This document shows positions 18,192-26,567 of a DNA stretch of 64,000 nt, one piece after another. The stretch spans positions 62,001-126,000 of the forward strand of contig CAVSCI010000019.1 in NCBI GenBank assembly GCA_963726365.1, given 5' to 3'. Below the pieces are notes generated by a model that made no database searches, was not told the origin of the DNA, and was given only the letters and a program-made list of their open reading frames with translations. The position numbers and the translations under genes are program-made. Positions within the stretch are counted from its first letter, which is position 1; the number at the start of each line of letters is the position of its first letter. The stretch is from JAABQG01 sp963726365 (GTDB taxonomy: Bacteria; Pseudomonadota; Gammaproteobacteria; Burkholderiales; Burkholderiaceae_C).

Positions 18192-18524
18192 ATGAAGATC
18201 CGCGTTTGCCAGGCATTGGTCGCCATCCTGTTTTTGGCTGGGAATGAACCCGCTTTTTCGCAAAGCCGCGCTGAGCGGCAACGTTTGGACGAACTCGACC
18301 AGAAATGCGAAGCTGCGAGAGACGCGATATTGCCGGCCATCATTGAATGGAAGATCGAGCAGTGCGTGAAATATCCGCCGTCCCCCCGCGCCCGGCCATT
18401 GACACGGGAGCAGTGCGTTCGCTACTGGAGCGACTATGGGACGATGACGCGGCAGCGCGCAGCGCTTAACCTGCCAGCGTGCGAGGAAGCTTATGAGGCG
18501 CGCCGGCAGCATCGCTCGCGCTGA
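18192..18524 (+). CDS. Small secreted protein of unknown function
   Basis: A 110-residue protein with a signal peptide (MKIRVCQALVAILFLAGNEPAFS, cleavage near residue 23) and a mature part of about 87 residues that is highly charged and holds four cysteines (in DQKC, EQC, EQC and PAC contexts), enough for two disulfides. The ATG at 18192 follows GAGGGGG by about seven bases. I do not recognise a family; a lysozyme-inhibitor- or scaffold-type periplasmic protein would fit the size but nothing more specific is visible. It is divergent from the RND operon and convergent with the YfcC-type permease. Confidence 0.6.
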   Translation: MKIRVCQALVAILFLAGNEPAFSQSRAERQRLDELDQKCEAARDAILPAIIEWKIEQCVKYPPSPRARPLTREQCVRYWSDYGTMTRQRAALNLPACEEAYEARRQHRSR

Positions 18525-18649
18525 CCGGTGGAATTGGTGGGCTTGGCCAGAACGGGGTATCCGGATGCCGGCGCGACGGCGCTTGTGCTGATCTTCGTGT
18601 GCTGACCCCTGAACCAGTTTTCTTTTGGACCGCAAGATCGGCGACCGGT

Positions 18650-20245
18650 TCAAGCCATCGTGGCCGCGATGGCGAGGACAACACTGGATACAACCAATAG
18701 CCCCACCATCAAAGGCCAGACGAAACGCAGGTACTGGTCGTAGCCGACCTTGGTAATGGCCAGGCCACCGACAAGCACTACGCTGGTGGGGGAGACCAGC
18801 AGCGCCATCCCATGACCCATGATCCAGGCGGTGATGGTGGTTGTGCGGCTGACGTTGGCGAAGTCGGCCAACGGCGCCAGCAGCGGCATGGCCAATGCAC
18901 CGTGGCCGGAACTGGACGGGATAAGCATGCCCAGCGGCACGTTCACCACGAGTGTGAGGAATGTGAACAAGCCAGCGGACGCGCCGCTGATGGCCTGCTC
19001 CATCGTGTTCAGGATCGTGGCCATCGTCTGCGTGTTGTTCATGATCGCCGACACGCCGCCAGCCAACAGCACCACCATGGCAGGGCCCATCATGTCCGCC
19101 GCACCGGCGGCGATCAGTCGTACCGTCTCCTTCTCTCCCAGGCGCGCGACGAAACCGACCAGAATGGATGCGACGATGAACAACATCGACAACTCCGGGA
19201 ACCACCAGTTCAGCTCAAACCAGTGCGGCACAACCCCGGCGACGGTATGGGTACCGTAATAGTCGGCAGGCGCGGCGCGCCCGCCCATCACCGCCGACCA
19301 GGGAATGACCGAGAAGATCATCAAGCCAAAGGCGAACACCGTGATGGCCAGCACGGTTTTTTGGGTGGCGCTCAGGCTTGCCGAAGGGACCTCTGTCGCA
19401 GGCCCAGGCCCTTTCTGGCCATGGCCCATCGCGTCGGCGGCCTTTTCAGTGTGATCGAGAGCTTCAGCGGCGAGAAACGAGGAGCCAGGATCTCGCTGAA
19501 CACGGCTCGCATAACGCAACACCCAACCCACGGCCATGGCAGTCAACACCACCCACAACAGCAACCGAAGGCCTATGCCTTCACCGATGGAGACGCCGGC
19601 CTCGCTTGCTGCCACACCAATCGAGAACGGGTTGACCGTAGACGCCATCACGCCGACCAGCGCGCCGAGAATGATCATTGCCGCCGTGACCAACCGGTCA
19701 TAGCGCAGAGCGGCCATCAGCGGCATGAAAAGCGCGTAGAAACCCAGGGTCTCGACCGAAAAACCCATGGTTGAGCCCAGGAGTGAGAACAGCACCATCA
19801 CCGAGGCAATCAACAGCCAGCCCTTGTCGCGCAACCGATGCGCCAGCGCTGCCACCGCCACCTCCAAGGCTTTCGTAGAGAAACTCACCGAAATGAAGGC
19901 ACCGATCGCCATGATGAACGTGATCACGCCGATCTGGCCGAACAGGCGCCCGACGGTTTCGGTATCGACAAAGCCGGACTCGACGTTGCGCAGGCCGTAC
20001 ACACCGTTGACAGGTGCCAGCACCAATTGACGCACCAATTCGGTCGAGTTGAGCGGGGAGGGCGTTCGCTGGTAAGTGCCGGGGATCGGTGAGCCGTCGG
20101 TGTCTACCTGGTACTGGCCCGAGGGAATGAAAAGCGCTGCCACCCACACGAGCAATGTGACGATGGCCAGCGTGGCGACGGCACCGGGAAAGCGCGAGTT
20201 GCTGCGCGGCGGACGCGCTTCTGCATCGACGTCACTGGTGGCCAT
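18650..20245 (-). CDS. YfcC-family permease (DcuC superfamily), possibly for arginine/ornithine
   Basis: A 531-residue membrane protein with about 12-13 helices. The opening 'FPGAVATLAIVTLLVWVAALFIPSGQY' and the later 'GSTMGFSVETLGFYALFMPLMAAL', 'ASTVNPFSIGVAASEAG' and 'VPLGMLIPSSSGHGALAMPLLAPLAD' are characteristic of the YfcC branch of the C4-dicarboxylate carrier (DcuC) superfamily. ATG at 20245 is preferred (GGAG about six bases upstream); a longer frame to 20275 lacks this. It lies in the same orientation as arcA and arcD, 373 bases downstream of arcA. YfcC-type genes often sit in arginine deiminase clusters, so amino-acid exchange is the likely job, but substrate is inferred from context only. 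Confidence 0.85.
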   Translation of the reverse strand: MATSDVDAEARPPRSNSRFPGAVATLAIVTLLVWVAALFIPSGQYQVDTDGSPIPGTYQRTPSPLNSTELVRQLVLAPVNGVYGLRNVESGFVDTETVGRLFGQIGVITFIMAIGAFISVSFSTKALEVAVAALAHRLRDKGWLLIASVMVLFSLLGSTMGFSVETLGFYALFMPLMAALRYDRLVTAAMIILGALVGVMASTVNPFSIGVAASEAGVSIGEGIGLRLLLWVVLTAMAVGWVLRYASRVQRDPGSSFLAAEALDHTEKAADAMGHGQKGPGPATEVPSASLSATQKTVLAITVFAFGLMIFSVIPWSAVMGGRAAPADYYGTHTVAGVVPHWFELNWWFPELSMLFIVASILVGFVARLGEKETVRLIAAGAADMMGPAMVVLLAGGVSAIMNNTQTMATILNTMEQAISGASAGLFTFLTLVVNVPLGMLIPSSSGHGALAMPLLAPLADFANVSRTTTITAWIMGHGMALLVSPTSVVLVGGLAITKVGYDQYLRFVWPLMVGLLVVSSVVLAIAATMA

Positions 20246-20618
20246 GGATGTCTCCGGAGTACATTCGGTTCGCATCGAGCGCCAACGTCACACGCAAAGC
20301 AGCGTCATCTATCAAGGATGTGGAGGCCGAATTTTCCGCGACCATCGGTGCCGCATTTGTCCACAATAGTTTCGTGTGCATGACATGAATTGCAATGGTC
20401 ATATTCGGGCGGCGTGTTGTGGATGACGTTCAGGCGCACCGCACAGAACCCGTCCTCGTGGCTGGCATGCACGGAACCCTCGAAAGGCTGCTTTGCCGTG
20501 ATCAATTGAGGCATTCAACGGCTGGTTGAATTGTCTCAAAAGCCCGGCAAGGCATCCGCGTCAGTTTGCCCCGACGCGCGCAGTTTCCCTTCTGGCGCGT
20601 CCGGGTCCCCAATCTGTT
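20246..20618. other. Intergenic region between arcA and the YfcC-type gene, 373 bases
   Basis: No gene is convincing. A 69-residue frame on the minus strand (20305-20514) contains CNSCHAHE but no ribosome-binding site or family resemblance. A half-conserved FNR-like site (TTGAT-CACG-GCAAA on the minus strand, about 20494-20507) is present. The length and position suggest a promoter for the permease gene. Confidence 0.4.
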
Positions 20619-21890
20619 TCAGAAGTCCACCGGATCACGGATGATCGGGCAGGTCATGCAGTGGCCACCGCCACGGCCTCGGCCGAGTTCGGCGCCAACG
20701 ATCGTTATGACTTCAATGCCTGCCTTTCTCAGCAGGGTGTTAGTGTAGGTGTTGCGATCGTAGGCGTAGACCACGCCCGGCGAAGCGCACACGAGGTTTG
20801 CACCACTGTCCCACTGGGTGCGCTCGCGTTGGTAGTCACTACCGCCCGCTTCAACGACGCGCAGTTTCTTGAAGCCCAAGGCCTGCGCTACAACGTCAAC
20901 GAAGGGCTTCTTTTCGGCGTGCAGTTCCACACCGCTCGGGTGGTTACTTGGGCGATACGAGAAGGTGGTCGTCTGGTTCATGAAGTCGGGCGCAAGGAGC
21001 ACACAGTCGCGGTCGGCGAAAGTGAACACGGTGTCCAGGTGCATCGCCGCGCGAATCTTCGGCATCGCAGCGACGATCACGCGCTCGGCGGCGCCTTTCT
21101 TGAACAAGGTCGCGGCAAGCTGGCTGATGGCCTGGCGCGAGGTGCGCTCGCTCATGCCGATCAGGACGTTGCCCTTGCCGATCGGCATGACGTCGCCACC
21201 TTCCAACGTGGCCAGACCATGATCTACGGTCGGGTCGCCCCACCAGACGTTGACCTTGCCTGCAAAATCAGGATGGAACTTGTAGATCGCCGTCGTCAGG
21301 AGGGTCTCTTCGTGGCGCGCAGGCCAATACAGCGGGTTCAACGTCACCCCGCCGTAGATCCAGCAGGTGGTGTCCCGCGTGTACAGGGTGTTCGGCAGAG
21401 GGGGCAACAGATACTCGGTGGCACCCGCGGCCTCCTTGACGACCTTCAGTGCCTTGCCCCCAGCGGATTCGGGGAAATCGAGCGTCGACAGCCCGCCGAT
21501 CAGCGTCTCGGCCAGCGCTCGGTTGTCGAGGCCTTCAAGGTAACTGCGCAGCTCATCGATGAAGCCCAGGCCGACCTGGTTCGGCACCACCTGGTTGTCG
21601 AGAATCCACTTCTTCCCCTCGGGTACGGCCACCGTTTCAGCCAGCAGGTTGTGCATCTCCACCACCTCGATGCCACGGTCACGCATCTTCATCATGAAAT
21701 CAAAGTGGTCACGCTTGGCGTTTTCGACCCAAAGCACATCGTCAAACAGCAGCTGGTCGCAGTTACTCGGGGTCAAACGGCTGTGCGCCCGGCCAGGTGC
21801 ACAGACCATGACCTTGCGAAGCTGGCCGACTTCCGAGTGCACACCGTACTTGACTTCGTTTTCTTTCGCTTTAGCTTTCGCTTTCGCCAT
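20619..21890 (-). CDS. arcA: Arginine deiminase
   Basis: A 423-residue enzyme that hydrolyses L-arginine to L-citrulline and ammonia, the first step of the arginine deiminase pathway. The conserved opening 'GVHSEVGQLRKVMVCAPGRAH', the substrate loops 'LYTRDTTCWIYGGVTL' and 'MHLDTVFTFADRDC', and the catalytic cysteine near the end (GRGGGHCMTCPIIRDPV) are all present. ATG at 21890 (GGAGAT upstream) gives an unusual lysine/alanine-rich N-terminus (MAKAKAKAKENEVKYG). It follows arcD by 20 bases, so the two are one operon. The next steps, ornithine carbamoyltransferase (arcB) and carbamate kinase (arcC), are not in the window. Confidence 0.95.
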   Translation of the reverse strand: MAKAKAKAKENEVKYGVHSEVGQLRKVMVCAPGRAHSRLTPSNCDQLLFDDVLWVENAKRDHFDFMMKMRDRGIEVVEMHNLLAETVAVPEGKKWILDNQVVPNQVGLGFIDELRSYLEGLDNRALAETLIGGLSTLDFPESAGGKALKVVKEAAGATEYLLPPLPNTLYTRDTTCWIYGGVTLNPLYWPARHEETLLTTAIYKFHPDFAGKVNVWWGDPTVDHGLATLEGGDVMPIGKGNVLIGMSERTSRQAISQLAATLFKKGAAERVIVAAMPKIRAAMHLDTVFTFADRDCVLLAPDFMNQTTTFSYRPSNHPSGVELHAEKKPFVDVVAQALGFKKLRVVEAGGSDYQRERTQWDSGANLVCASPGVVYAYDRNTYTNTLLRKAGIEVITIVGAELGRGRGGGHCMTCPIIRDPVDF

Positions 21891-21910
21891 GGTGATCTCC
21901 GTGGGTTGAA

Positions 21911-23329
21911 CTAGATGGAAATAGTGCCGGTCGCCAGACCGTAAACACCGTAGATGCCCGCTGCCAGAATCACGCCGAAGGTGACCCAATCACTGGTTTT
22001 TTCGAACACCGGTTTGCCCTGCTCGCGCCGCGCGATGAAGTACAGCACGGTGCCGGGCGCAAACAGGATTGCCGAAAGCAGGATGAACTTCAGGCCGCCA
22101 GCGTAGATCATGAACAAGGTATAGGCGACGGCGAGCGAGGCCAGTATCAGGTCGCGCTTGCGCTCTTCCGGTCGAACGTCGTAGGTATCGCCGCGCTTGG
22201 CGATCATGAGGCCATAGGCGGCGACGAACAGGTAAGGGATCAGCGTCGTGGCGCTGGTCAGGTTCAGCATCAGCGAAAACGCGTCGCGTGACCAGTAGGT
22301 GGAGATCACGATCAACTGAATGATGCTGCTGGTCACCCAGAGCGCAACCACTGGCACGTTGTTCTTGTTGACCTTCGCGAAGGCCTTGGGCATGTCCTTC
22401 GACTTGCCGGCGGCAAACATGACCTCGGCGCAGATCAGCGCCCAAGCCAGATAGGCGCCCAGCACCGACACCAGCAGGCCCACACTGACGAAGATCGCGC
22501 CCCACGGGCCAACCACCGATTCCAGAACCGCAGCCATGGACGGCTGGCGCATGCCGGCAATGTCCGCGCGTTGCAGCACGGAGTAGGGCAGCAACGTCAC
22601 CAGCACCATCAGCGTGGTGACGATGATGAAGCCCAGAATCGTCGCCTTGCCGACGTCAGCCCGCTCCTTGGCGAAGCGCGAATACACGCTGGCACCTTCG
22701 ATACCAATGAACACAAACACCGTCACCAGCATCGTCGCCTTGACCTGCTCAAACAGGCCGTTGGTCAGGTCTCCGCCATAGAAGTTGAAGCGGAACAGGT
22801 CCATCTTGAACGCGAAGAAGCAGATCACGATGAAAACCATGATCGGAATGACCTTGGCCACCGTGACGATGCTGTTGATGAACGCTGCCTGTTGCACGCC
22901 GCGCAGGATCAGGAAGTGAAACAGCCAGATGCCGATCGAGGCCACGGCGATAGCGACCGCCGTGTTGCCGTCACCAAAGACCGGGAAGAATGCGCCCAGT
23001 GTCGATTTGATCAACACCCAGTACGACACGTTGCCAATGCAACTGCCGATCCAGTAGCCAAAGGCGGACAGGAACCCCGGGTAGTCGCCAAAGCCTTCCC
23101 GGGCATAGGCGTACACGCCCGCGTCGATATCCGGCCGACGCTCGGCCAGCGCCTGAAACACCCGCGCCAGCATGTACATGCCGGTGCCGGCGATAAGCCA
23201 GGCGATGACCGCGCCCAAGGGCCCGGTGGCACTGGCGAAGGTGCGCGGCAGCGAAAAAATGCCTGCGCCCACCATGCCGCCCACCACCATGGCGGTGAGT
23301 GCCATCTTGGACATTTTTTGTTCAGCCAT
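21911..23329 (-). CDS. arcD: Arginine:ornithine-type amino-acid antiporter
   Basis: An APC-superfamily transporter of about 472 residues and 12-13 helices. The N-terminal 'MALTAMVVGGMVGAGIFSLPRTFA' contains the substrate-binding GMVGAGIF loop, and 'FVFIGIEGASVYSRFAKERADVG' is the conserved helix-6 region of the ArcD/YdgI branch. ATG at 23329 has AAGG nine bases upstream; the ATG at 23338 is also in frame but its SD would touch the start codon. It brings arginine in for the adjacent arcA product and exports ornithine or citrulline. A pair of GGTCAAA repeats (23372-23378 and 23395-23401) lies upstream. Confidence 0.92.
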   Translation of the reverse strand: MAEQKMSKMALTAMVVGGMVGAGIFSLPRTFASATGPLGAVIAWLIAGTGMYMLARVFQALAERRPDIDAGVYAYAREGFGDYPGFLSAFGYWIGSCIGNVSYWVLIKSTLGAFFPVFGDGNTAVAIAVASIGIWLFHFLILRGVQQAAFINSIVTVAKVIPIMVFIVICFFAFKMDLFRFNFYGGDLTNGLFEQVKATMLVTVFVFIGIEGASVYSRFAKERADVGKATILGFIIVTTLMVLVTLLPYSVLQRADIAGMRQPSMAAVLESVVGPWGAIFVSVGLLVSVLGAYLAWALICAEVMFAAGKSKDMPKAFAKVNKNNVPVVALWVTSSIIQLIVISTYWSRDAFSLMLNLTSATTLIPYLFVAAYGLMIAKRGDTYDVRPEERKRDLILASLAVAYTLFMIYAGGLKFILLSAILFAPGTVLYFIARREQGKPVFEKTSDWVTFGVILAAGIYGVYGLATGTISI

Positions 23330-23448
23330 GTTGCTCATCCTTCATCTTTGTCTCCTCGAAAGCATGCCAAAGGTCAAATACTGCAGGCAATGTGGGTCAA
23401 AGCGTCTCTAGGTTTAACGAAGGGGTTCAGCGACTGCCCGACCATCTG

Positions 23449-24771
23449 TCAAAAATCCTTGCGCAGGGTGATCCAGATCTCGGTGGAACTGTAGTTGTTC
23501 GCCAGGATGTTGCTGCTGTCGCGGATATAAAGAATCTCGGGGTTCAGCGACCATTTGGGCGCGAACTGCCAGGTCAGGCCGCTGCCAAGCTCGTACAGAT
23601 TGTCGTTGCGGGTGCCGATGCCGATCAGCCGGTCGCCCGGCGCCCCGAGTCGCTCGATGTTGTAGCGGTCGTTCTGCCACCAGAACATGGCGAACCCGCC
23701 CAGGTTCTTGGTGAAGCTGTAGTTGAACGAGGGCGAAAGGCCGAAGAAGTTGGCATCGCCGTCGGTGCGCTGGGTGTTGAACTCGCGCCCGGCCTGGCCG
23801 GCGAGCGTGAAGCTGGCCTTGCCGTCGAGCAGCGAATGCGTCCAGCTGCCCGTGGCCTCGACGATGTTGCGTGTGCGTTCGCGCAGCCGACCGCTGTAGC
23901 GGCGCTGTCGCACTTCGAGCCCCGCAGCCACCTGGTTGTTTTCGTCCAGCCGCAAGCGATAGTCGCCGTAGACCCCGAAGTCGTTGCGGTAGATGCCGTC
24001 CCCGCGATAGCTGACGCGACCGCGACCGCCCGCGACCCAGTTGCCTTCGCCGACGTTGCGGCTGACGGCGCCGTTCCAGCGCAGGTCGGAGTCATTGCGC
24101 CGGTCCTGGGCGTCGTAGTCCCGGAAGCGGTAGTCCAGGCTGCCCACAAGGGCGTAGCCGTCGTCCATCTCGTAGTTCAGTCGACCGCCGACGCGTGCCG
24201 CGTAGAAGGGCTCGTTGCGCGGCCCGCCGCCGGCGGCGCCGACGCGGTAGTTGCCGAAACCGAGTATGGCGTAGCCACTGCTCAGCAGCCGCCGGCCATC
24301 GGCATAGCTGCTCGCCGCCTCGGCGTAGATCTCGGCCTGCGATTCCAGGTCGGGCGGCAGGTCGTCGAAGCGCAGCACGGTCTCGAATTCGATCTTGGCG
24401 CGGGCGTAGTCGCCCAGCGCGAAGTAGGCCCGGCCCAGGCCGAGGTGGGCTTCGACCGAGCTGGGCGATGCGGCAAGACTGCGCTCGAAGAACGTCACAG
24501 CCTTGTCGGCGCTGTTCGTCTTCAGCGCAGCCTCGCCAAGCAAGGCGTTGAATGCGGCATCGCTTTTGCTCGACGCTTCGAACGGCGCAAGCAGAGCATA
24601 GGCATCCGGGTACTTTCCGTCCCGCATGAACTGCCGGGCGCGCACCAGATCAGGGTCAGCTGCAAGCGCTGGATTGGCGCCGGCGAGGGTGATGGCCATG
24701 ACAAGCGCCGGCAAGACCTGCAAGCGGGCGCCGGAACGGCGCTGTGTCCAGAAACTGCGGAACGAATTGAT
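23449..24771 (-). CDS. TPR plus beta-barrel outer-membrane protein, Slam/DUF560-like; start codon abnormal
   Basis: The N-terminal third has TPR-like helices (residues about 45-150: 'GEAALKTNSADKAVTFFERSL', 'AHLGLGRAYFALGDYARAKIEFETVL'), and the C-terminal two thirds form a beta barrel of about 14 strands ending in '...EIWITLRKDF' with terminal phenylalanine. This architecture matches surface-lipoprotein assembly modifiers (DUF560) and related porins. The only listed start is TTG at 24723 without an SD, giving a signal peptide with no basic region. Reading 48 bases further upstream in frame gives INSFRSFWTQRRSGAR before the hydrophobic core, a perfect signal-peptide N-region, with AAGGAAG six bases before its first codon, ATC (24769-24771). 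So the natural start is at 24771, either a rare ATC codon or an ATG miscalled or mutated. Confidence 0.7.
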   Translation of the reverse strand: MNSFRSFWTQRRSGARLQVLPALVMAITLAGANPALAADPDLVRARQFMRDGKYPDAYALLAPFEASSKSDAAFNALLGEAALKTNSADKAVTFFERSLAASPSSVEAHLGLGRAYFALGDYARAKIEFETVLRFDDLPPDLESQAEIYAEAASSYADGRRLLSSGYAILGFGNYRVGAAGGGPRNEPFYAARVGGRLNYEMDDGYALVGSLDYRFRDYDAQDRRNDSDLRWNGAVSRNVGEGNWVAGGRGRVSYRGDGIYRNDFGVYGDYRLRLDENNQVAAGLEVRQRRYSGRLRERTRNIVEATGSWTHSLLDGKASFTLAGQAGREFNTQRTDGDANFFGLSPSFNYSFTKNLGGFAMFWWQNDRYNIERLGAPGDRLIGIGTRNDNLYELGSGLTWQFAPKWSLNPEILYIRDSSNILANNYSSTEIWITLRKDF

Positions 24772-24978
24772 TTCTTTCTTCCTTTGGAAATTCGCGAGAC
24801 CAACCGTGGGAAGAATAGTTGCCAGGTCCGGCTTCCAGCACAGGGGATACCCGCGTGGTCCTCGATTTGCCGGCAGTGCCTGTTCGTGTTCATGCTATGG
24901 TGCAGAATATCCGGCTTGGTTGTGTTGGATGCAGCTGTCATTCATCCGCGCCGTACTTGTTCTGATGGAGGCCCAAGA

Positions 24979-26556
24979 ATGCATTCGATCCTGCGCAGCA
25001 TCGCCGCGATTTTTGCCATGGCGCTCCTCCTGGGCGCCGCACCGGCCCGTGCAGCCGATCCGCCCGCATTTACCGCCGCACAGCTCGATCAGATGCTGGC
25101 GCCAATTGCGCTGTTTCCCGACGCACTGCTGTCGCAGGTGTTGATGGCATCGACCTACCCGTCCCAGGTCGCCAAGGCCGCAGATTGGGCTTTTGCCAAC
25201 CGCGACCTGAAGGGTGATGATGCGGTGAAGGCGGTTCAGGACAAAGACTGGGACCCCAGCGTTCAGTCGCTGGTCGGCTTTCCGCAGGTGCTCGCCATGC
25301 TCCAGGAAAAACCGGAGTGGGTGCGTGATCTCGGCGACGCCTTTCTGGCGCAGCCGGATGCGGTGATGGATTCTGTGCAGTTCCTGCGCATGAAGGCGAG
25401 GGACGCGGGCAACCTGAAATCCAACGAGCAACAGATCGTGACGGTGGAGGCTGCGCCCCCCGCGCCACAGACCATCATGGTCAATGCGCCCCCGCCACCA
25501 ACCCAGATCATCGTGATTGCACCGGCGCAACCCCAGGTGGTCTTTGTACCGATCTTCAACCCGTTGTTCATTTTCGGCCCCTGGTGGCATCCGCTGTTCC
25601 CCCCGTTCTTCGTCCCGCCACCGGTACGGTGGGGATTCGGCTGGAGCGTCGTCGGCAGCGCCATCTGGTGGGGCACTGCGATCGGTGTGCGAAACGCGCT
25701 CTGGGGTGGCGTCAACTGGAACACCCGCAACGTCAACATCAACGTCAACCAGTGGAACAACATCAATGTCAACAACCGGATCAATTCCAATGACCGCAAT
25801 GTGAACTGGAACCACAATTCACGAAACCGCCAAGGCATTCCGTATCGCGACGTTGCGACCCGTGACCGGATCCAGCAGGCCAATCCTGGCGAACGGATTC
25901 GCAGCAACGACTACCGCGGACGCGAGGATCAGCGTGCCCAGGCCCGGGCCGCGCTGTCTGATCGAGTCGGCGCCGAAAACCTGAACCGGGATGCATTGCG
26001 CGACATCGACCGCAGCCAGATTCCACAGCGCAACCCGGGCCGCGATGGCGCCGGCGTTCAGGATCGCGCTGCCAACATCGACCGCAGCCAGGTGCAAAAC
26101 CGCGCCGCCAATGTGGACCGCAGCCAGGTCCAGAACCGCGCCGCCAACATGGACCGCGGCCAGGTTCCCAGCCGACCCGCCAACATCGACCGCAGCCAGG
26201 CCCAGAACCGGGCCGCCAATGTGGATCGCGGCCAGATTCAGGACCGCGCAGGCAACGTCGACCGCAGCCAGGCCCAGAACCGGGCCGCCAATGTGGATCG
26301 CAGCCAGATTCAAGATCGTGCAGGCAACATCGATCGCGGCCAGGTTCCCAGCCGACCTGCCAACATCGACCGCAGCCAGGCACAGAACCGTGCCGACGCG
26401 GCTAACCGGGCGCAATTGCAGAATCGCAACGAAAGCGCAGCGCGAAACAATCGGGACAACGCCTTGCGGGGCGCGGACAACGGGGGGCAGGCCCGTCAGC
26501 AAATTGACCGTGGCGCTGCAAGCCAGGCAGCCGCCCAACGGCGCACCAGACAGTAA
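24979..26556 (+). CDS. DUF3300 protein with 12-residue repeat tract
   Basis: A 525-residue exported protein. Signal peptide about 1-27 (LLLGAAPARAAD). Residues about 30-165 are the DUF3300 domain, with 'LDQMLAPIALFPDALLSQVLMASTYP' and 'WDPSVQSLVGFPQVLAML'. A proline/aromatic membrane-like stretch follows (FIFGPWWHPLFPPFFVPPP...WWG), then an asparagine-rich region (NVNINVNQWNNINVNN) and ten tandem 12-residue units of the form A-A-N-x-D-R-S-Q-x-Q-N-R (26068-26427). The start has GGAGG about eight bases upstream. The next gene, DUF2950, begins 11 bases later, a frequent partnership. Function of the pair is unknown; an envelope location is clear. A far longer frame opening at 23299 is an artefact of the antisense strand. 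Confidence 0.85.
   Translation: MHSILRSIAAIFAMALLLGAAPARAADPPAFTAAQLDQMLAPIALFPDALLSQVLMASTYPSQVAKAADWAFANRDLKGDDAVKAVQDKDWDPSVQSLVGFPQVLAMLQEKPEWVRDLGDAFLAQPDAVMDSVQFLRMKARDAGNLKSNEQQIVTVEAAPPAPQTIMVNAPPPPTQIIVIAPAQPQVVFVPIFNPLFIFGPWWHPLFPPFFVPPPVRWGFGWSVVGSAIWWGTAIGVRNALWGGVNWNTRNVNINVNQWNNINVNNRINSNDRNVNWNHNSRNRQGIPYRDVATRDRIQQANPGERIRSNDYRGREDQRAQARAALSDRVGAENLNRDALRDIDRSQIPQRNPGRDGAGVQDRAANIDRSQVQNRAANVDRSQVQNRAANMDRGQVPSRPANIDRSQAQNRAANVDRGQIQDRAGNVDRSQAQNRAANVDRSQIQDRAGNIDRGQVPSRPANIDRSQAQNRADAANRAQLQNRNESAARNNRDNALRGADNGGQARQQIDRGAASQAAAQRRTRQ
26068..26427 (+). repeat. Ten 36-bp tandem repeats inside the DUF3300 gene
   Basis: Units of 36 bases encode AANIDRSQVQNR and variants (positions 4, 7, 9-11 vary: I/V/M, S/G, V/A/I, Q/P, N/D/S). 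A higher-order copy is visible: the two-unit block ending in VPSR followed by PANIDRSQAQNR occurs at units 3-4 and again at units 8-9, 180 bases apart, with only a few base changes. The tenth unit (ADAANRAQLQNR) is degenerate. Confidence 0.85.
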
Positions 26557-26567
26557 GGGAGCCGGCA

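Noticed and set aside
20305..20514. A 69-codon minus-strand frame with CNSCHAHE between arcA and the YfcC-type gene
   Set aside because: No ribosome-binding site and no family resemblance; the cysteine pair alone is not enough.
23299..24978. Upstream 560 codons of the open frame that contains DUF3300
   Set aside because: They are antisense to the TPR/barrel gene. The real start, with GGAGG and a signal peptide, is at 24979.
26068..26427. Could the 36-bp repeats be a CRISPR array?
   Set aside because: Units are contiguous, without unique spacers, and encode a regular 12-residue peptide repeat in a clear gene.
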